Positions 24,093-34,694 of a stretch of DNA of 64,000 bases are shown piece after piece. A model generated the notes under the pieces. That model did not search any database and was not told the origin of the DNA. It saw only the letters and a list, made by a program, of their open reading frames with translations. Position 1 is the first letter of the stretch. The number at the start of each line of letters is the position of its first letter. A program made the position numbers and the translations under genes. Origin of the DNA: Mucor racemosus (taxonomy: Eukaryota > Mucoromycota > Mucoromycetes > Mucorales > Mucoraceae); NCBI GenBank assembly GCA_027405735.1, contig JAPEHQ010000010.1:806001-870000 (forward strand), in the 5' to 3' direction.

Positions 24093-26842
24093 ATTTAATA
24101 TTTTGTTAATTGTATACAGAAAAAAAAAACTGAGAAATTGGGTCCAACATGGATCATTTTATATCTTTTTTGAACTTCTCGCTTAATTGTTTCATGCGGG
24201 CTTTCTTTTTTATGAGAAGCTCGGTGAAACCCTTGTTTCTAAGGTCTAGCAAAAACAACGTGTAGCGTAAAGAGAATCCCAAAATCAGCCGATTTTTTTT
24301 ACCAAGGATTTTTTTTTTTTTTAGATCACCTCTAGAGATAGAAAGGTTCGCAACAAGTTTTTTTTTTTCCTACTATCAATGAAATCTATGTGTACAATCA
24401 TGGTTATTGTTTCGACATTGCAACAAGTATTTTATTACTCTTTTGGCTCTTTTGTTGTTATTTACGCGTGTGAATGTTACAAGAATAGTTTTACTTTTTT
24501 TTTATAGTTAGCATGGCATTATGCGTTAAAATGTAATACTAAAATTGGTTTACTTTTATCGATTTATTCTGTGAAATCTCCATGGGTTTCAAACAAAACA
24601 TAGCCAAACTCAACTGCCATAGAGATAATATGCATTGGAATCCTTTTTATCAAGTATTTGCCAGAATGTCAAGAGAATTATATAATGATATCACAATGAC
24701 ATTATCGTAATGCAGTCAAGTGTACTACTGTCAACGAATGCGACATTTTTTTTTCACAGACATTCGAGGGCGTATAAACAATAAATGTTGAGATTTGGTT
24801 ATCCAAGTATTTCCAGTTTAAAAGCCCTCATCTCCTGTAAGCACATTTGAATACGGATCCTCCCTTTTTTTTCAATATATGGCTTAATATGGCTATGGTT
24901 CGTTTTTTTTTTAATTTTTTATTTATCGCAGTAGATGTCAAATGATCTCGCCTCAAATTATGCATTTTCAATGTTGTACGAAGAATTGAAAATTGTTATC
25001 TCGGAAATCAATGGCACATTTTTTTGCATATTTTATCGCCAATTGACTCATTTGACTACATGTCAGATCCTTTTCGATTTCATTTATTAAGCTTCAATGT
25101 ACAAATTTAAAAAGTGAGTTTGGAACTAATTGTTATAATCTTGAACTGATCAACACTTGTTTTTCTTTATCTATAGTTCGATCGACATGCAATGTTTTAT
25201 CTAAAAAATCCCGGCCAATTTTTTCTTTCCCGGACTCAACTCGACTCTTTCTCAAACTTTTTCTATTGCAAAAGTTTCCACGAAACCATTCGATAATAAC
25301 CTTTGATTATGTAATATATATTCATTTTAGCATTTTACGACTAGACTTGATATGTTTGTGTAGATTTGTGTGAGAATTTTTATTATGTAAATGTTTGTTT
25401 TTATTTTACCATAAAGCCGAGATCTAATTTTGTACATTTGCGAAATAAACTCACCACTTTTTCCTTTTTTTCCTCCGCTAGTCCTGGAGATTAAGTATTT
25501 GATTAACGAAAACGGAAATCTGATTGACCTGATCAAAAAGGCTGATAAATTTATTCTATTTTCGCCATAAAAAGTAATAATTGGAATCATTTAGAACATT
25601 CATAACGTTTCGGTATTCGAAATGAAGTTTACGTGATGGTTGATCTGATTCTTTTAACATTTGCTGTTTTGGTTTATTCTTTTTTGGGTTTCTTCCCAAA
25701 AGATAAATGAATATATAATAATTATAAGATCTCGGGGATTTAGGTACTAGGATAAGCGGCATGTTTGTATACATTCTAAATTGGTGCAGATTGTTAGAAT
25801 GCACACATCATGGTAATGATTTCATCTATAATGCATTGGAATTATGTGGAATGATATAATGAAAGTACATAGAGGGTACAGATGTATGATTTACAGTAAA
25901 CGTAAACACTTCATGGTTAATAGATATCAGATCCACCAAGTAAAACTTCTTTAACGTGTAAACATCTGTGTTTATTGCCCAGACGTCTAGTTTTTGCGCA
26001 CATGTAATGATAGATCAGTGTTAATTTTTACAGTTATCAATATTTAAGACACAAATATATAAAAAAGTTGAGCTAAATATTCATTTGACTAAATATGCAT
26101 GATTCATTCATGTATAGTAAAAAAAAAAACTGTTTAAATGTAATGCATACAAGCTGTAGAAAGATCTATATCATAGAAACGTATTTGTAGAGGATTACAA
26201 TGTTATGATTACACCTTGTTTGTCATGTAAACGACGCCATTCTCTTTCATTGACCGTCATATTAGAGCGTCATTTTCGACATGAGTCGTCAAGTGAAACA
26301 AACAATTAATACAACTCAATTGTAAAACCTAAAATGATTGCATGACACGATATATGCCATTAATTAAATTGAACCCCTGGATAAATAAACTTAACTTACT
26401 ATCATTTACAAAATAAAACCCTTTATTTGTTTGAACGCTTATAAATTACTTCTAGGAATATTGATTGAAGCTAAAAACAAATATGCTAAATTTTTAGCCA
26501 CACATTATTGTGCTTTACCTAAAGAAAGAATTGAACTATCTTTTTACTCATAAAATTAATTTACATAAACCTTTTTCAAATAACTATGATGCCGCATGAA
26601 TGTCCTAGTATTCGCATGAATGCGGTTTTACACACGAATGGATATGCGCTTGATATGTAATGCTTGAAAAGTGTTTTTTTTTTATAAACGTCAAATGAAA
26701 TGTAGAAAATATTGCTTTTTTATTGACTCATGTTGCAAATTTGGTCAATAGGCTGTACCTTCAACCCACGCATGAATCATATTATGCATATAATCATTCA
26801 AAATGGCTGTGTCAATGATAAAACTTCACTTGCTCAAGCTAG
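24093..26842. other. Intergenic region, 2.75 kb
   Basis: AT-rich, non-coding. The first part is the promoter of the alcohol dehydrogenase, with several poly-T runs (24293-24372). The rest holds only short chance open frames. It ends at the target duplication of the Fanzor element. Confidence 0.4.
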
Positions 26843-26851
26843 AATAGTGCC

Positions 26852-26945
26852 CGAAAACTTGAATCTTGCGAGTATAATAATTACCATATTAGTAAATGCC
26901 ATACAGCTTAGCCAATTTTTACTACAACTTACCAGATTCAAGCCT
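26852..26945 (-). ncRNA. Candidate omega-RNA scaffold at the 3' end of the Fanzor gene
   Basis: In transcript direction the stop codon region reads GCTTGAATCTGG and the transposon end reads AGATTCAAG, giving a 9-bp perfect stem (CTTGAATCT/AGATTCAAG) around a loop of about 66 bases that spans from the Fanzor stop codon to the element terminus. In known OMEGA systems the guide scaffold overlaps or follows the nuclease 3' end and runs to the transposon border. This placement is why I flag it; the RNA itself is an inference. Confidence 0.35.
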
Positions 26946-29900
26946 CCGCTGATGCAGCACCGCTGCCGTCCCCATGCTCGTTTCTTGAACAGAAAGCGTT
27001 GGTCTTGGTGAAAATACCAGTATAGGATTGACTGGGTTTAGGATTGAACACTGGTAATGATTCATTAAAAATTAAATTAGAAAGACCAGATACAGCAATA
27101 GCCAAAGCGGATGTTTTGTCTCTTGATTGAATTGGCTTGTGAGATCTGACAGAAATACATCTTGGATTAAGGCACCAGAAAGCACCATTTACTGTCTTTT
27201 TTGCTGATTTATCTTTGTTAGCTCTTTTGGGATGTGTGAGTGGACCAAAACAAAACATACAAGTTTGGGATGTCTTGTGTTCATTTGTAAAATGGATAGC
27301 AGAAGAAACAGCATGCAGTTTTGGCTTCCATTTACCTCCGTATTTTAGATGGCCTTTCAGCCTCGAGCCAACACCAGTGCCCCTATCCCCAATAAACATT
27401 ATAAGGGACGTTTGTGGACGTCTACCAACACAAAAAGATCTTTCTTTGGAGGCAGCACCGGAGCGAAATCTTTTGTCATTGCATTCAGTACTTCTTGTTA
27501 AATTAACCATTTTCTTTGAATGGTAGAATGCACGGAGCGTTTTGATATCTTCCTTACGATTAACCAATCTGCTCTGAATTTCATCAACATTCTTTGATAA
27601 ATATACACTAGATTTGGACAGTTTGGTTTCAATCATCTTTACTTGTCTGCCTTCTGTGCTTTGTTTGTCTTTTTCCATCAGCTTCCTCTTTCTGAATTGA
27701 CCAGACCCGAAATCAATATCTTCGGCATACATCTTGTACGATTCTGGAAGGGGCTGGAAAACGTCAGGTGCTGCATCAAGATCATCGTTGTAATTATCAG
27801 AAGCAAGAGGAGAGTATTTGTTATGCAGATTTAAGCAGTATTTATACTTGCTAATGTCAATAGCAACTGTTTCAGTCATAACTTTGAGACCATTGTCTGT
27901 TCCTGAGAATATCAAATCTCCAAGGGACTCTTCATTATGAATTTCTTCAGTCCTTGCAATACTTGGTATATTCTTATTGCGATGCTGAATGGCTTTTCTT
28001 AAATAATATTGTTGACTCCTAAGATCAGCAAGCTGTTGCTTCGTCGCTTGTAAAGCACTAAAAGCATTGAATCTATCTGCTTTCAATTTTTGGATTTCCT
28101 GATATTTACTATGATCATTCTTCCATTGAATTTTTAAATCTTTGATTCTTGTAGAAAAATCGTCTCGCCTGAATTGTCTGCTGTGCTCTTTTAATAGTGC
28201 AGAAACATTCTGAATCTCTTGTCCTATATCAGCAATGTCAGATTTCAATTCTTGATTGCTTCTCGACTGTAAATCTTTGACAGTGTCCCAATCAATGTCG
28301 ATCAAATTTGCGTTGGTGTTTGTGCTGGTAGCTTGGTCTTTGATAGGTCTATTTCCTAAGATTCTTGCAGATTTAAGTCCAGGTGAAATTATCACATTAT
28401 GAGCAAAAGTTAATTTATATGATTTACAAGCATGATTAATAGCACGAATGTCGAAAAAAGAGTTGAATACTGCATCTTTGTAGGTACGTGCTTTAACAAC
28501 TGAATCAATGACATAACCTTGAAAGTCGAAAATGGTCATCTGATCGCCTTCATTCTTCTGACTGCATAAAGCATAAATTGATGGAGCATCTAATCGTAAA
28601 GCATTCAAAGATGCATGGGAGGATGTGGGGCACAAGTCCATTACAAATTTACTATATCCAACTGATCGAAGTACATCGTTAGCTAACAATAAGAATGGAA
28701 GTTGAAATCCAATATGGCCATAATTTTCTTTGCTTGGTATATATGGAAGCAATGTGTTTGATAACATTAAATATACTGCAGTTTCAGCAGGAGTAATATC
28801 TGGAACCTCCTCTTTAAAATGATTATCGGTAATAGTCTCATCATAATGATTAAACATAAGGTCTTTTATAACAGCTTTCAGTGTTAAAATTCGTCGTCTT
28901 GTTACATCACGATCATCTGATTCTGCTTCCTCCATTTCTTCCTCCTCCAGAACTTCATTAAATGGGATGATTTCTTCAATCGGGACAATATTATCATTGG
29001 AGGCTAACCCAAATTCTTCTTGAGGAGGTTTATCACGATCAGGGCGTCTGAAACTTTGATGCATATTGTTGATTCGCTGTTGGCTTTTTTCAGCTAATAC
29101 AAACCACTTGTTATCTTCTCCTTTACCTTGAGCCTTTCTCTGATACTTTTTCAATTTGTGCTTCTCTGATCGAATGACGTTGTGGAACGAGTTTCGAGAA
29201 GGCTTTGAAACATCATCTTTTTCATGATCTTCTTTTGACTTTGATTCAATGTAATCCTGATATTTTTTCTCGCGTTTGGGAGCAAGATGTATCCGGAGGA
29301 GGACTTCAATCACCTTATTCAATATCTTGTTGAATAACTTGTTACCAGACCACATATTCTTCAAGTTGACTTTATATATGTTCAAAGCTACCTGCATCAA
29401 TTCATTAGCAGGTCGAGGAGTTTCCTGAGAAAATGACGATATCAACGGATGATTGCTTTCGGCCAAAGCATGAAATATAGGATTTGTGCTTTTTGATCCC
29501 TTTTTTCCAAATAATGTAACATGGAGGTAGTCGATGTGTTGACTTTGGAAGAGTTGCTTCAAGTTTTTGCAGAAGAACTCAGACTTGATAGCGTCTGATG
29601 ACAATGGAGGAGCAGAAAATTTGGTGTCAGATTTCATTCGAAAGTCTGGTGGAAGGATACTTTCAATTGGGAAACCTTGGCACTTGTTATATTCTACATC
29701 TCCATTTTGAGCAACCACGAATTGCGATGATTTCATAGAGAGCATCAACGTGAAAACGACCAGTTGGATATCCATGAGATAATCAGATACATTATATAAT
29801 GCAGCATTTACTTTGCGTAGAAATGCTTCAGCAATCTGTGGATTTACATCTTTTCGTAATATGCTTTTAAATGATACTGTACAGGTACGATATTCCATGC

Positions 29901-30528
29901 TTTCTTCTTCTTTTTCAATGGAAATGTCTGAAATTTCTGTTGGAGCACCAGAGATTGAAGATACTTCAGATACTACATCCATTGCAGAGAGCTCTCGACG
30001 AAGAGAAGGGATAAGGCTAGAAGATTTAGCTTGAGATGGTTGCTGTAATGTTTTTCCTGAAGAACTTGATGGTTCTGATGAAAAAGATAATACAATGTTG
30101 TCAAAATTTTCTTTCACATAGTCTTGCCAGTGTACAAAGTTTCGCTTAAAAGTATGATGTTCAAGATAATTGCTTAATTCACCTTGATTACAGTTACATA
30201 TTTTCTCAGCATTGTTAAGGATTCCAGGAGGGAGCCTCTTTATTTCAGACATCGTTTTCTTTAATTCTATTAGCTTTTTATCTTTACCAATAATAGGTTT
30301 AACCTTATTTGTAATATCATCACGCATAGATTGATAGAAGCTATCCATCAGTCTCTGAGAAGAAACTCCAGACGTTCTTGGCCTTTTTATTATAGGAGCT
30401 GCAGTGGATGATGATGATAATGGATGTTCTCTTTTTTTTCCACTTGAAGTGTTCCATTGAGGTGGATAACTAGTTTGAGTGCCATCAAAAGCATCTCTCT
30501 GTTCTTTCTTCTTACGGATGCCGGACAT
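26938..30528 (-). CDS. Fanzor (TnpB-like RNA-guided nuclease homologue), 1196 residues
   Basis: Single uninterrupted frame, unlike the intron-rich neighbours. The C-terminal third has the TnpB/Fanzor RuvC layout: RuvC-I FSGTDNG with Asp878; IMFIGDRG at 1043-1050 where the second strand is expected; TNEHKTSQTC with Glu1083; a zinc ribbon Cys1090-Cys1093 and Cys1119-Cys1124; and RuvC-III SRDKTSALAIA with Asp1137. A probable coiled coil precedes RuvC (about 745-850, KSDIADIGQEIQNVSALLKE). The first 700 residues are lineage-specific to my eye, starting with a basic, NLS-like stretch (RKKKEQ, KKREHP). In characterised Fanzors such proteins use a guide RNA to cut DNA; activity here is inferred from intact catalytic residues. 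It lies inside a transposon with its stop 86 bases from the left end. The length is well above typical TnpB (about 400). Confidence 0.85.
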   Translation of the reverse strand: MSGIRKKKEQRDAFDGTQTSYPPQWNTSSGKKREHPLSSSSTAAPIIKRPRTSGVSSQRLMDSFYQSMRDDITNKVKPIIGKDKKLIELKKTMSEIKRLPPGILNNAEKICNCNQGELSNYLEHHTFKRNFVHWQDYVKENFDNIVLSFSSEPSSSSGKTLQQPSQAKSSSLIPSLRRELSAMDVVSEVSSISGAPTEISDISIEKEEESMEYRTCTVSFKSILRKDVNPQIAEAFLRKVNAALYNVSDYLMDIQLVVFTLMLSMKSSQFVVAQNGDVEYNKCQGFPIESILPPDFRMKSDTKFSAPPLSSDAIKSEFFCKNLKQLFQSQHIDYLHVTLFGKKGSKSTNPIFHALAESNHPLISSFSQETPRPANELMQVALNIYKVNLKNMWSGNKLFNKILNKVIEVLLRIHLAPKREKKYQDYIESKSKEDHEKDDVSKPSRNSFHNVIRSEKHKLKKYQRKAQGKGEDNKWFVLAEKSQQRINNMHQSFRRPDRDKPPQEEFGLASNDNIVPIEEIIPFNEVLEEEEMEEAESDDRDVTRRRILTLKAVIKDLMFNHYDETITDNHFKEEVPDITPAETAVYLMLSNTLLPYIPSKENYGHIGFQLPFLLLANDVLRSVGYSKFVMDLCPTSSHASLNALRLDAPSIYALCSQKNEGDQMTIFDFQGYVIDSVVKARTYKDAVFNSFFDIRAINHACKSYKLTFAHNVIISPGLKSARILGNRPIKDQATSTNTNANLIDIDWDTVKDLQSRSNQELKSDIADIGQEIQNVSALLKEHSRQFRRDDFSTRIKDLKIQWKNDHSKYQEIQKLKADRFNAFSALQATKQQLADLRSQQYYLRKAIQHRNKNIPSIARTEEIHNEESLGDLIFSGTDNGLKVMTETVAIDISKYKYCLNLHNKYSPLASDNYNDDLDAAPDVFQPLPESYKMYAEDIDFGSGQFRKRKLMEKDKQSTEGRQVKMIETKLSKSSVYLSKNVDEIQSRLVNRKEDIKTLRAFYHSKKMVNLTRSTECNDKRFRSGAASKERSFCVGRRPQTSLIMFIGDRGTGVGSRLKGHLKYGGKWKPKLHAVSSAIHFTNEHKTSQTCMFCFGPLTHPKRANKDKSAKKTVNGAFWCLNPRCISVRSHKPIQSRDKTSALAIAVSGLSNLIFNESLPVFNPKPSQSYTGIFTKTNAFCSRNEHGDGSGAASAEA

Positions 30529-31258
30529 TTAGCTTAACTTATAATTGAACAAATGTTAGTTCTCGTATGTTAAAACCGAACACTGATTGTGTCATACATA
30601 CTTGTAATACTTGTATATCCTGATTGTATATGTTTTTATTGATGTATTTGTGAAAAAGTGGTAAATAGGATTAGAAAGAGAGAGAGAGAAAAGAAAAAGA
30701 AAAGGCGTAATAAACGTTTGATATACAATACCTTTTGGGCTATACCCTGAGCTCAATTAATATATCATGAATGATTTCATATTCTATATGCCATTTTAAC
30801 AGTCAGTTGAAATACATTACATTCTGTATGCTGACTTGACGATGTATGTAGGTCAATTCAGCCTGGATTATAAAGAAGATACGTATAATACTGAATATGA
30901 ATAATGAAGAAATTCAAGCCGACTACAATACAAATTTCTTGTACTATCTCACTTTGATTATATTCTATACTGGCATTACTTCAGCATGCACAATAAATTT
31001 ATCTCAATGATCCAAACACTACAGTAGTATACTTGATTGAGCAAATTACATAAATTGAAAGTGAGTTTAAGAACAATTATCTGTGTTAAATTAAATTTAT
31101 CTATATTATAAATTTTATCAATTGAGTTAAAAATAATAATACAGTAGAACCATGTAGGAGCTATGGCATGCTAACATTGCATTGTCATATGGATTCTTCT
31201 GCAAGTTTAGTGTGTAAAATATATTATACTCGCAAGATTCAAGGCTTGCAATAGTGCC

Positions 31259-32525
31259 GTTGGCGGCATTTGAATTCCATTTTTTCCAAATGTCCCAGAT
31301 TCATCAAAAAACTCATTCTTTTAAAAAAAATTACGTTTTTCGAGATTTATTACATGTTTTTATAAGCTAGTACCTGTTAAAAATTAATTGACTATTGTAG
31401 TGTCTTTGATCCTGCATCTGATGGTGTATACAAATAATAAAAATTACACACAAAATTTCGTTATATTTCTCGAAATTCATGATTTTGTTTTTTGAGGAAA
31501 AGTCAAAAAAATTTGTTTGAAATATGAGCTTATACATTTGTAAACAAAAGAACAAGTTTTTACGGTCATTTGGTACCAGTATTTACCTTAACAAAAAGTG
31601 CCAAATTTCGGGTGAAAAAATGGATTTTGTCAAAATTGCGATTTTCCATGAGGTATACCTCATGGAAAATCAATGAGAAATGAACTACTAAGGATAAGTG
31701 TAAATATACTTCAGAAAATATCTATAAAATCAGAGAAATTGTTTGGGATGCTTCTGAGCATCATAGGATTCCTGTAACAAGAGTTATGCGCTCTTTAAAG
31801 TGTGGATTTATGCGGATTTTCATGATACAATGATCTAAAATCAACCGTATTGCGAGAAACCAACTTTTCATCATAAAAAAAAAAATATTATATGTATTCC
31901 AATACATTTTTCATCATATGGATAAAGTTCATTTTGCTTTTGAATAACAATCTATTTTAGTTAAAATCCTTTAAAAAATTATTTTTTGAGCGGAGTACTA
32001 CTCCAGGCTAGAAGACTCTACCAACTATGGGAGAGAAAATAATATACAGTAAAAATAAAAACTAGCATGGTGTAGTTGTAGTGTAAAAGGTTGTAATAGT
32101 TTATGTGGCGTAAACGTATCTTACATACATTATTTTATATTGTATTTCCCAAGGTGAGGCATTTCGAAGCGTAATACGTTTAATGGAAAATCAGATACAG
32201 GCCAAATTCTCTTGTGTAGGCGTTTTTATTAAAAAGTATCGCTTCTAACGCTAGATTTACCTCCAAAAGTTATCAGAATTGGTGAAATATCTCTTGCACA
32301 AAGAGTTAAAAATAAAGTAGATGTTTAACATTTATAAATTGTTATATCCCAAAAAACACATGTGTAGATTTTAATTAATGGTAGATATGACATTGTCTTA
32401 ATTTAATATTATTTTGATTATTATTCTATTGCGTATGATATTAGTTCAAAAGAGAGTAGAAACAAGGTGGTAAGCGTAAAGAGTATTGCGTATAGGAATC
32501 CGATAGTAAGGTAGATGCAATTTAC
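31259..32525. other. Intergenic region with a 32-bp palindrome
   Basis: AT-rich, non-coding, between the Fanzor element and the 3' end of LCB1. Apart from the palindrome at 31640-31671, I see no gene or repeat. Confidence 0.45.
31640..31671. repeat. Perfect 32-bp palindrome
   Basis: Arms GATTTTCCATGAGG and CCTCATGGAAAATC meet around TATA, which is itself palindromic, so the whole 32 bases equal their reverse complement. It could extrude as a cruciform, bind a dimeric protein, or be a remnant of a folded transposon end. Confidence 0.95.
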
Positions 32526-34179
32526 TTATTTTCTCCATTTACTAAAGACTTTAATGATAGCGGACTTGACAATGCCTGCAGCTTTCTCATTTTCTTTCTT
32601 GGTTAAACCAACAGTGACATTAATCTTAATGCTAGGTCTAGGACAATCACGTTCTTGATCAATGACATATTTTGCACGAGTAATCAAAACACCTTGATAA
32701 GCACATTCGTCCACTACGTCCTGCAACAAATATTCTTCATCATCACGGGAAACATCAATTTCGTGATCTAAAATATGAGATTGCAAGAAGGAAGGCTTGG
32801 CTCTAATATGGAAGAAAGGGGCAGGATTTTCGAGATCTGCCGAGAAAAGCTCGACAAAAGGTTCAAGAGTCTTGTGTAAAAGAGTTTGGCGAAATGTTTT
32901 GCCACGCTCAGCAAGCTCTGTTAAAGTAGCAGGTTGTTCCTTTATGATTTTGATAGCTTCACTAGCAGAAACAGCGAGCATTGCTGGAATTGAAGCAGAG
33001 AAACAATAGGCAAGGCCTGATAGACGTTGATGATCAATGATTTCTTCAGAACCAGCACAGAAACCACCTGAAGAACAGAGTGAATTGGCCATTGAACCAA
33101 CAATCATATCAATATCCACTGCTGGGATATCGAATAAATCTGTCAAACCAGCACCACGACTACCTAAAACGCCAATTGATTGTGATTCATCTAAAACCAA
33201 TCTATATTTGAACTTTTTCTTCAATTCTACTAACTTGTCTAAAGGAGCAATGTCGCCATAATTGGCAGAAAGCCCTTCAGAAACAATGAAACGACGAGTA
33301 AGACGCTTCTTATGAATGATATCGTCCATGCGAATCTCTTCTAAGACTCTCTCGAGATCAGCCATGTCATTGTGCTTGTACCAACGAACAATTGAACGAG
33401 AGATTTGAACACCCTTTTGAATAGCAAAGCTTACACTGTCATCACAAACAAGGATATCACCTCTTTTACAGAAAGCAGGAATAACAGAAGAAATGGTAGA
33501 GAAGCCTTGAGCATAAATGATGGCTTGCTCTGTTCCTAAAAATTGGGCAATATCTCGCTCAAGATCCATATGAACATCAATAGTACCATAAAAACCAGGA
33601 GGACCACAAGAACCAACACCATAATTCTTGAGTGTGGCAATTGCTTTTTCACGAATTTGTTCGGAAGCAACCAAATTGAGATAATTAGTGGTGGCTAAAT
33701 TCATTAAGGGTTTAGCGAAACCAGCAACCTTTGGCTTGATGGATTGAGCACCCATGATAATGGGTGTTTTATCCATATTAAATTTATCGTACTTTGAGAG
33801 GGAAGGTACAAGAGGTTCAGGGTGCCATTCCTCGACAAGATCATCAATTTCCTTTTTGAATACAATGAAAAATTAAATAAATATGTAACTTGGAAAACTG
33901 AATACAAACATTAATTACCTTATCTGTTAATTTGACAGCATTATCATGGGGTTTATATTTTGCAGACATCATGTATCTAATAGCAAAGAAAACTAAAAAG
34001 AGCTCAAGAGCAATACGGAAAGGGTCATGTTGATAGGCACTTTTAAGGTAATTAATAGCATGATGAGAGCCAGGAATAGCTGCAATGGCTGTATATAGTG
34101 AGTTTACAGTAGAATTAATAAATTCGGCATGCTCTTCAATTAAAGGAGGTGCAGTGCTAGTATCCATGATTAGTGGCAA
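32526..34179 (-). CDS. LCB1: Serine palmitoyltransferase subunit 1
   Basis: First step of sphingolipid synthesis in the ER: joins serine and palmitoyl-CoA, as a heterodimer with Lcb2. Two exons, 33919-34179 and 32526-33851, with a 67-base intron; 528 residues. A membrane segment lies at about 50-66 (FRIALELFLVFFAIRYMM). The alpha-oxoamine synthase fold is clear (TTNYLNL, GVGSCGPPGFYGT, RLVLDESQSIGVLG). At the place where Lcb2 carries the PLP lysine this protein has GSMANSLCSSGGF with no lysine, which identifies it as the non-catalytic Lcb1 subunit. Start ATG at 34179 gives the expected N-terminal length. Confidence 0.94.
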
Positions 34180-34629
34180 TAATTATGAAATGAAAAGGAA
34201 AATTTAGAACATGAAAAAATTTGTAATAAATATGAGTTTCTATCATTCTGAAACCTTTCTCGGAGTTAAGTTGTACTAATTGCTTGGATATGTTGGTTGA
34301 ACAATCGCCCTAATTGCATTTTAATGGGGTGATATATATAATGAAAAAAAGAAGCTCTATCTGGATATTCATTCTGCTTTGATGCAGAGAATGTCAGTGT
34401 GACATTTACACAATTATAACTTAAAAATTGTATATTTCGTATCGTTTCAATTAAAGTATATATAATCATACATGACAAAGGTAAAGATTTTTAATTCATC
34501 TTTAGTTGAGATTTCCAAATTGTCTCGTTACGATAATGCTTTATATCATTTATAGATTACATAAACATTTTTTGTTTCGAGTTTTTATATACACTCTTCT
34601 ATATTGAAGTTTGCACCATCAAATCTTTC

Positions 34630-34633
<4 letters not shown>

Positions 34634-34663
<30 letters not shown>
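34634..34663. repeat. Poly(T) run of 30 bases
   Basis: Homopolymer between the SKI8 3' end and LCB1 promoter. The length is likely to vary between isolates and sequencing runs. Confidence 0.9.
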
Positions 34664-34664
<1 letters not shown>

Positions 34665-34694
34665 ATTTCTAATGTTACACCTTACGATTTATTA

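Larger units (their letters stand above)
26852..31249 (-). mobile_element. Fanzor-carrying DNA transposon (4.4 kb)
   Basis: Terminal inverted repeats share CTTGAATCTTGCGAGTATAA and two more bases, at 26858-26879 on the plus strand and in inverse orientation at 31222-31243. The outermost six bases match poorly. The direct repeat AATAGTGCC lies immediately outside at 26843-26851 and 31250-31258, a perfect 9-bp target duplication. Subterminal ATGCCATA is also shared. The only gene inside is the Fanzor protein; no transposase is present. A 9-bp duplication is typical of Mutator-like elements, so this may be a non-autonomous element mobilised in trans. Confidence 0.8.
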
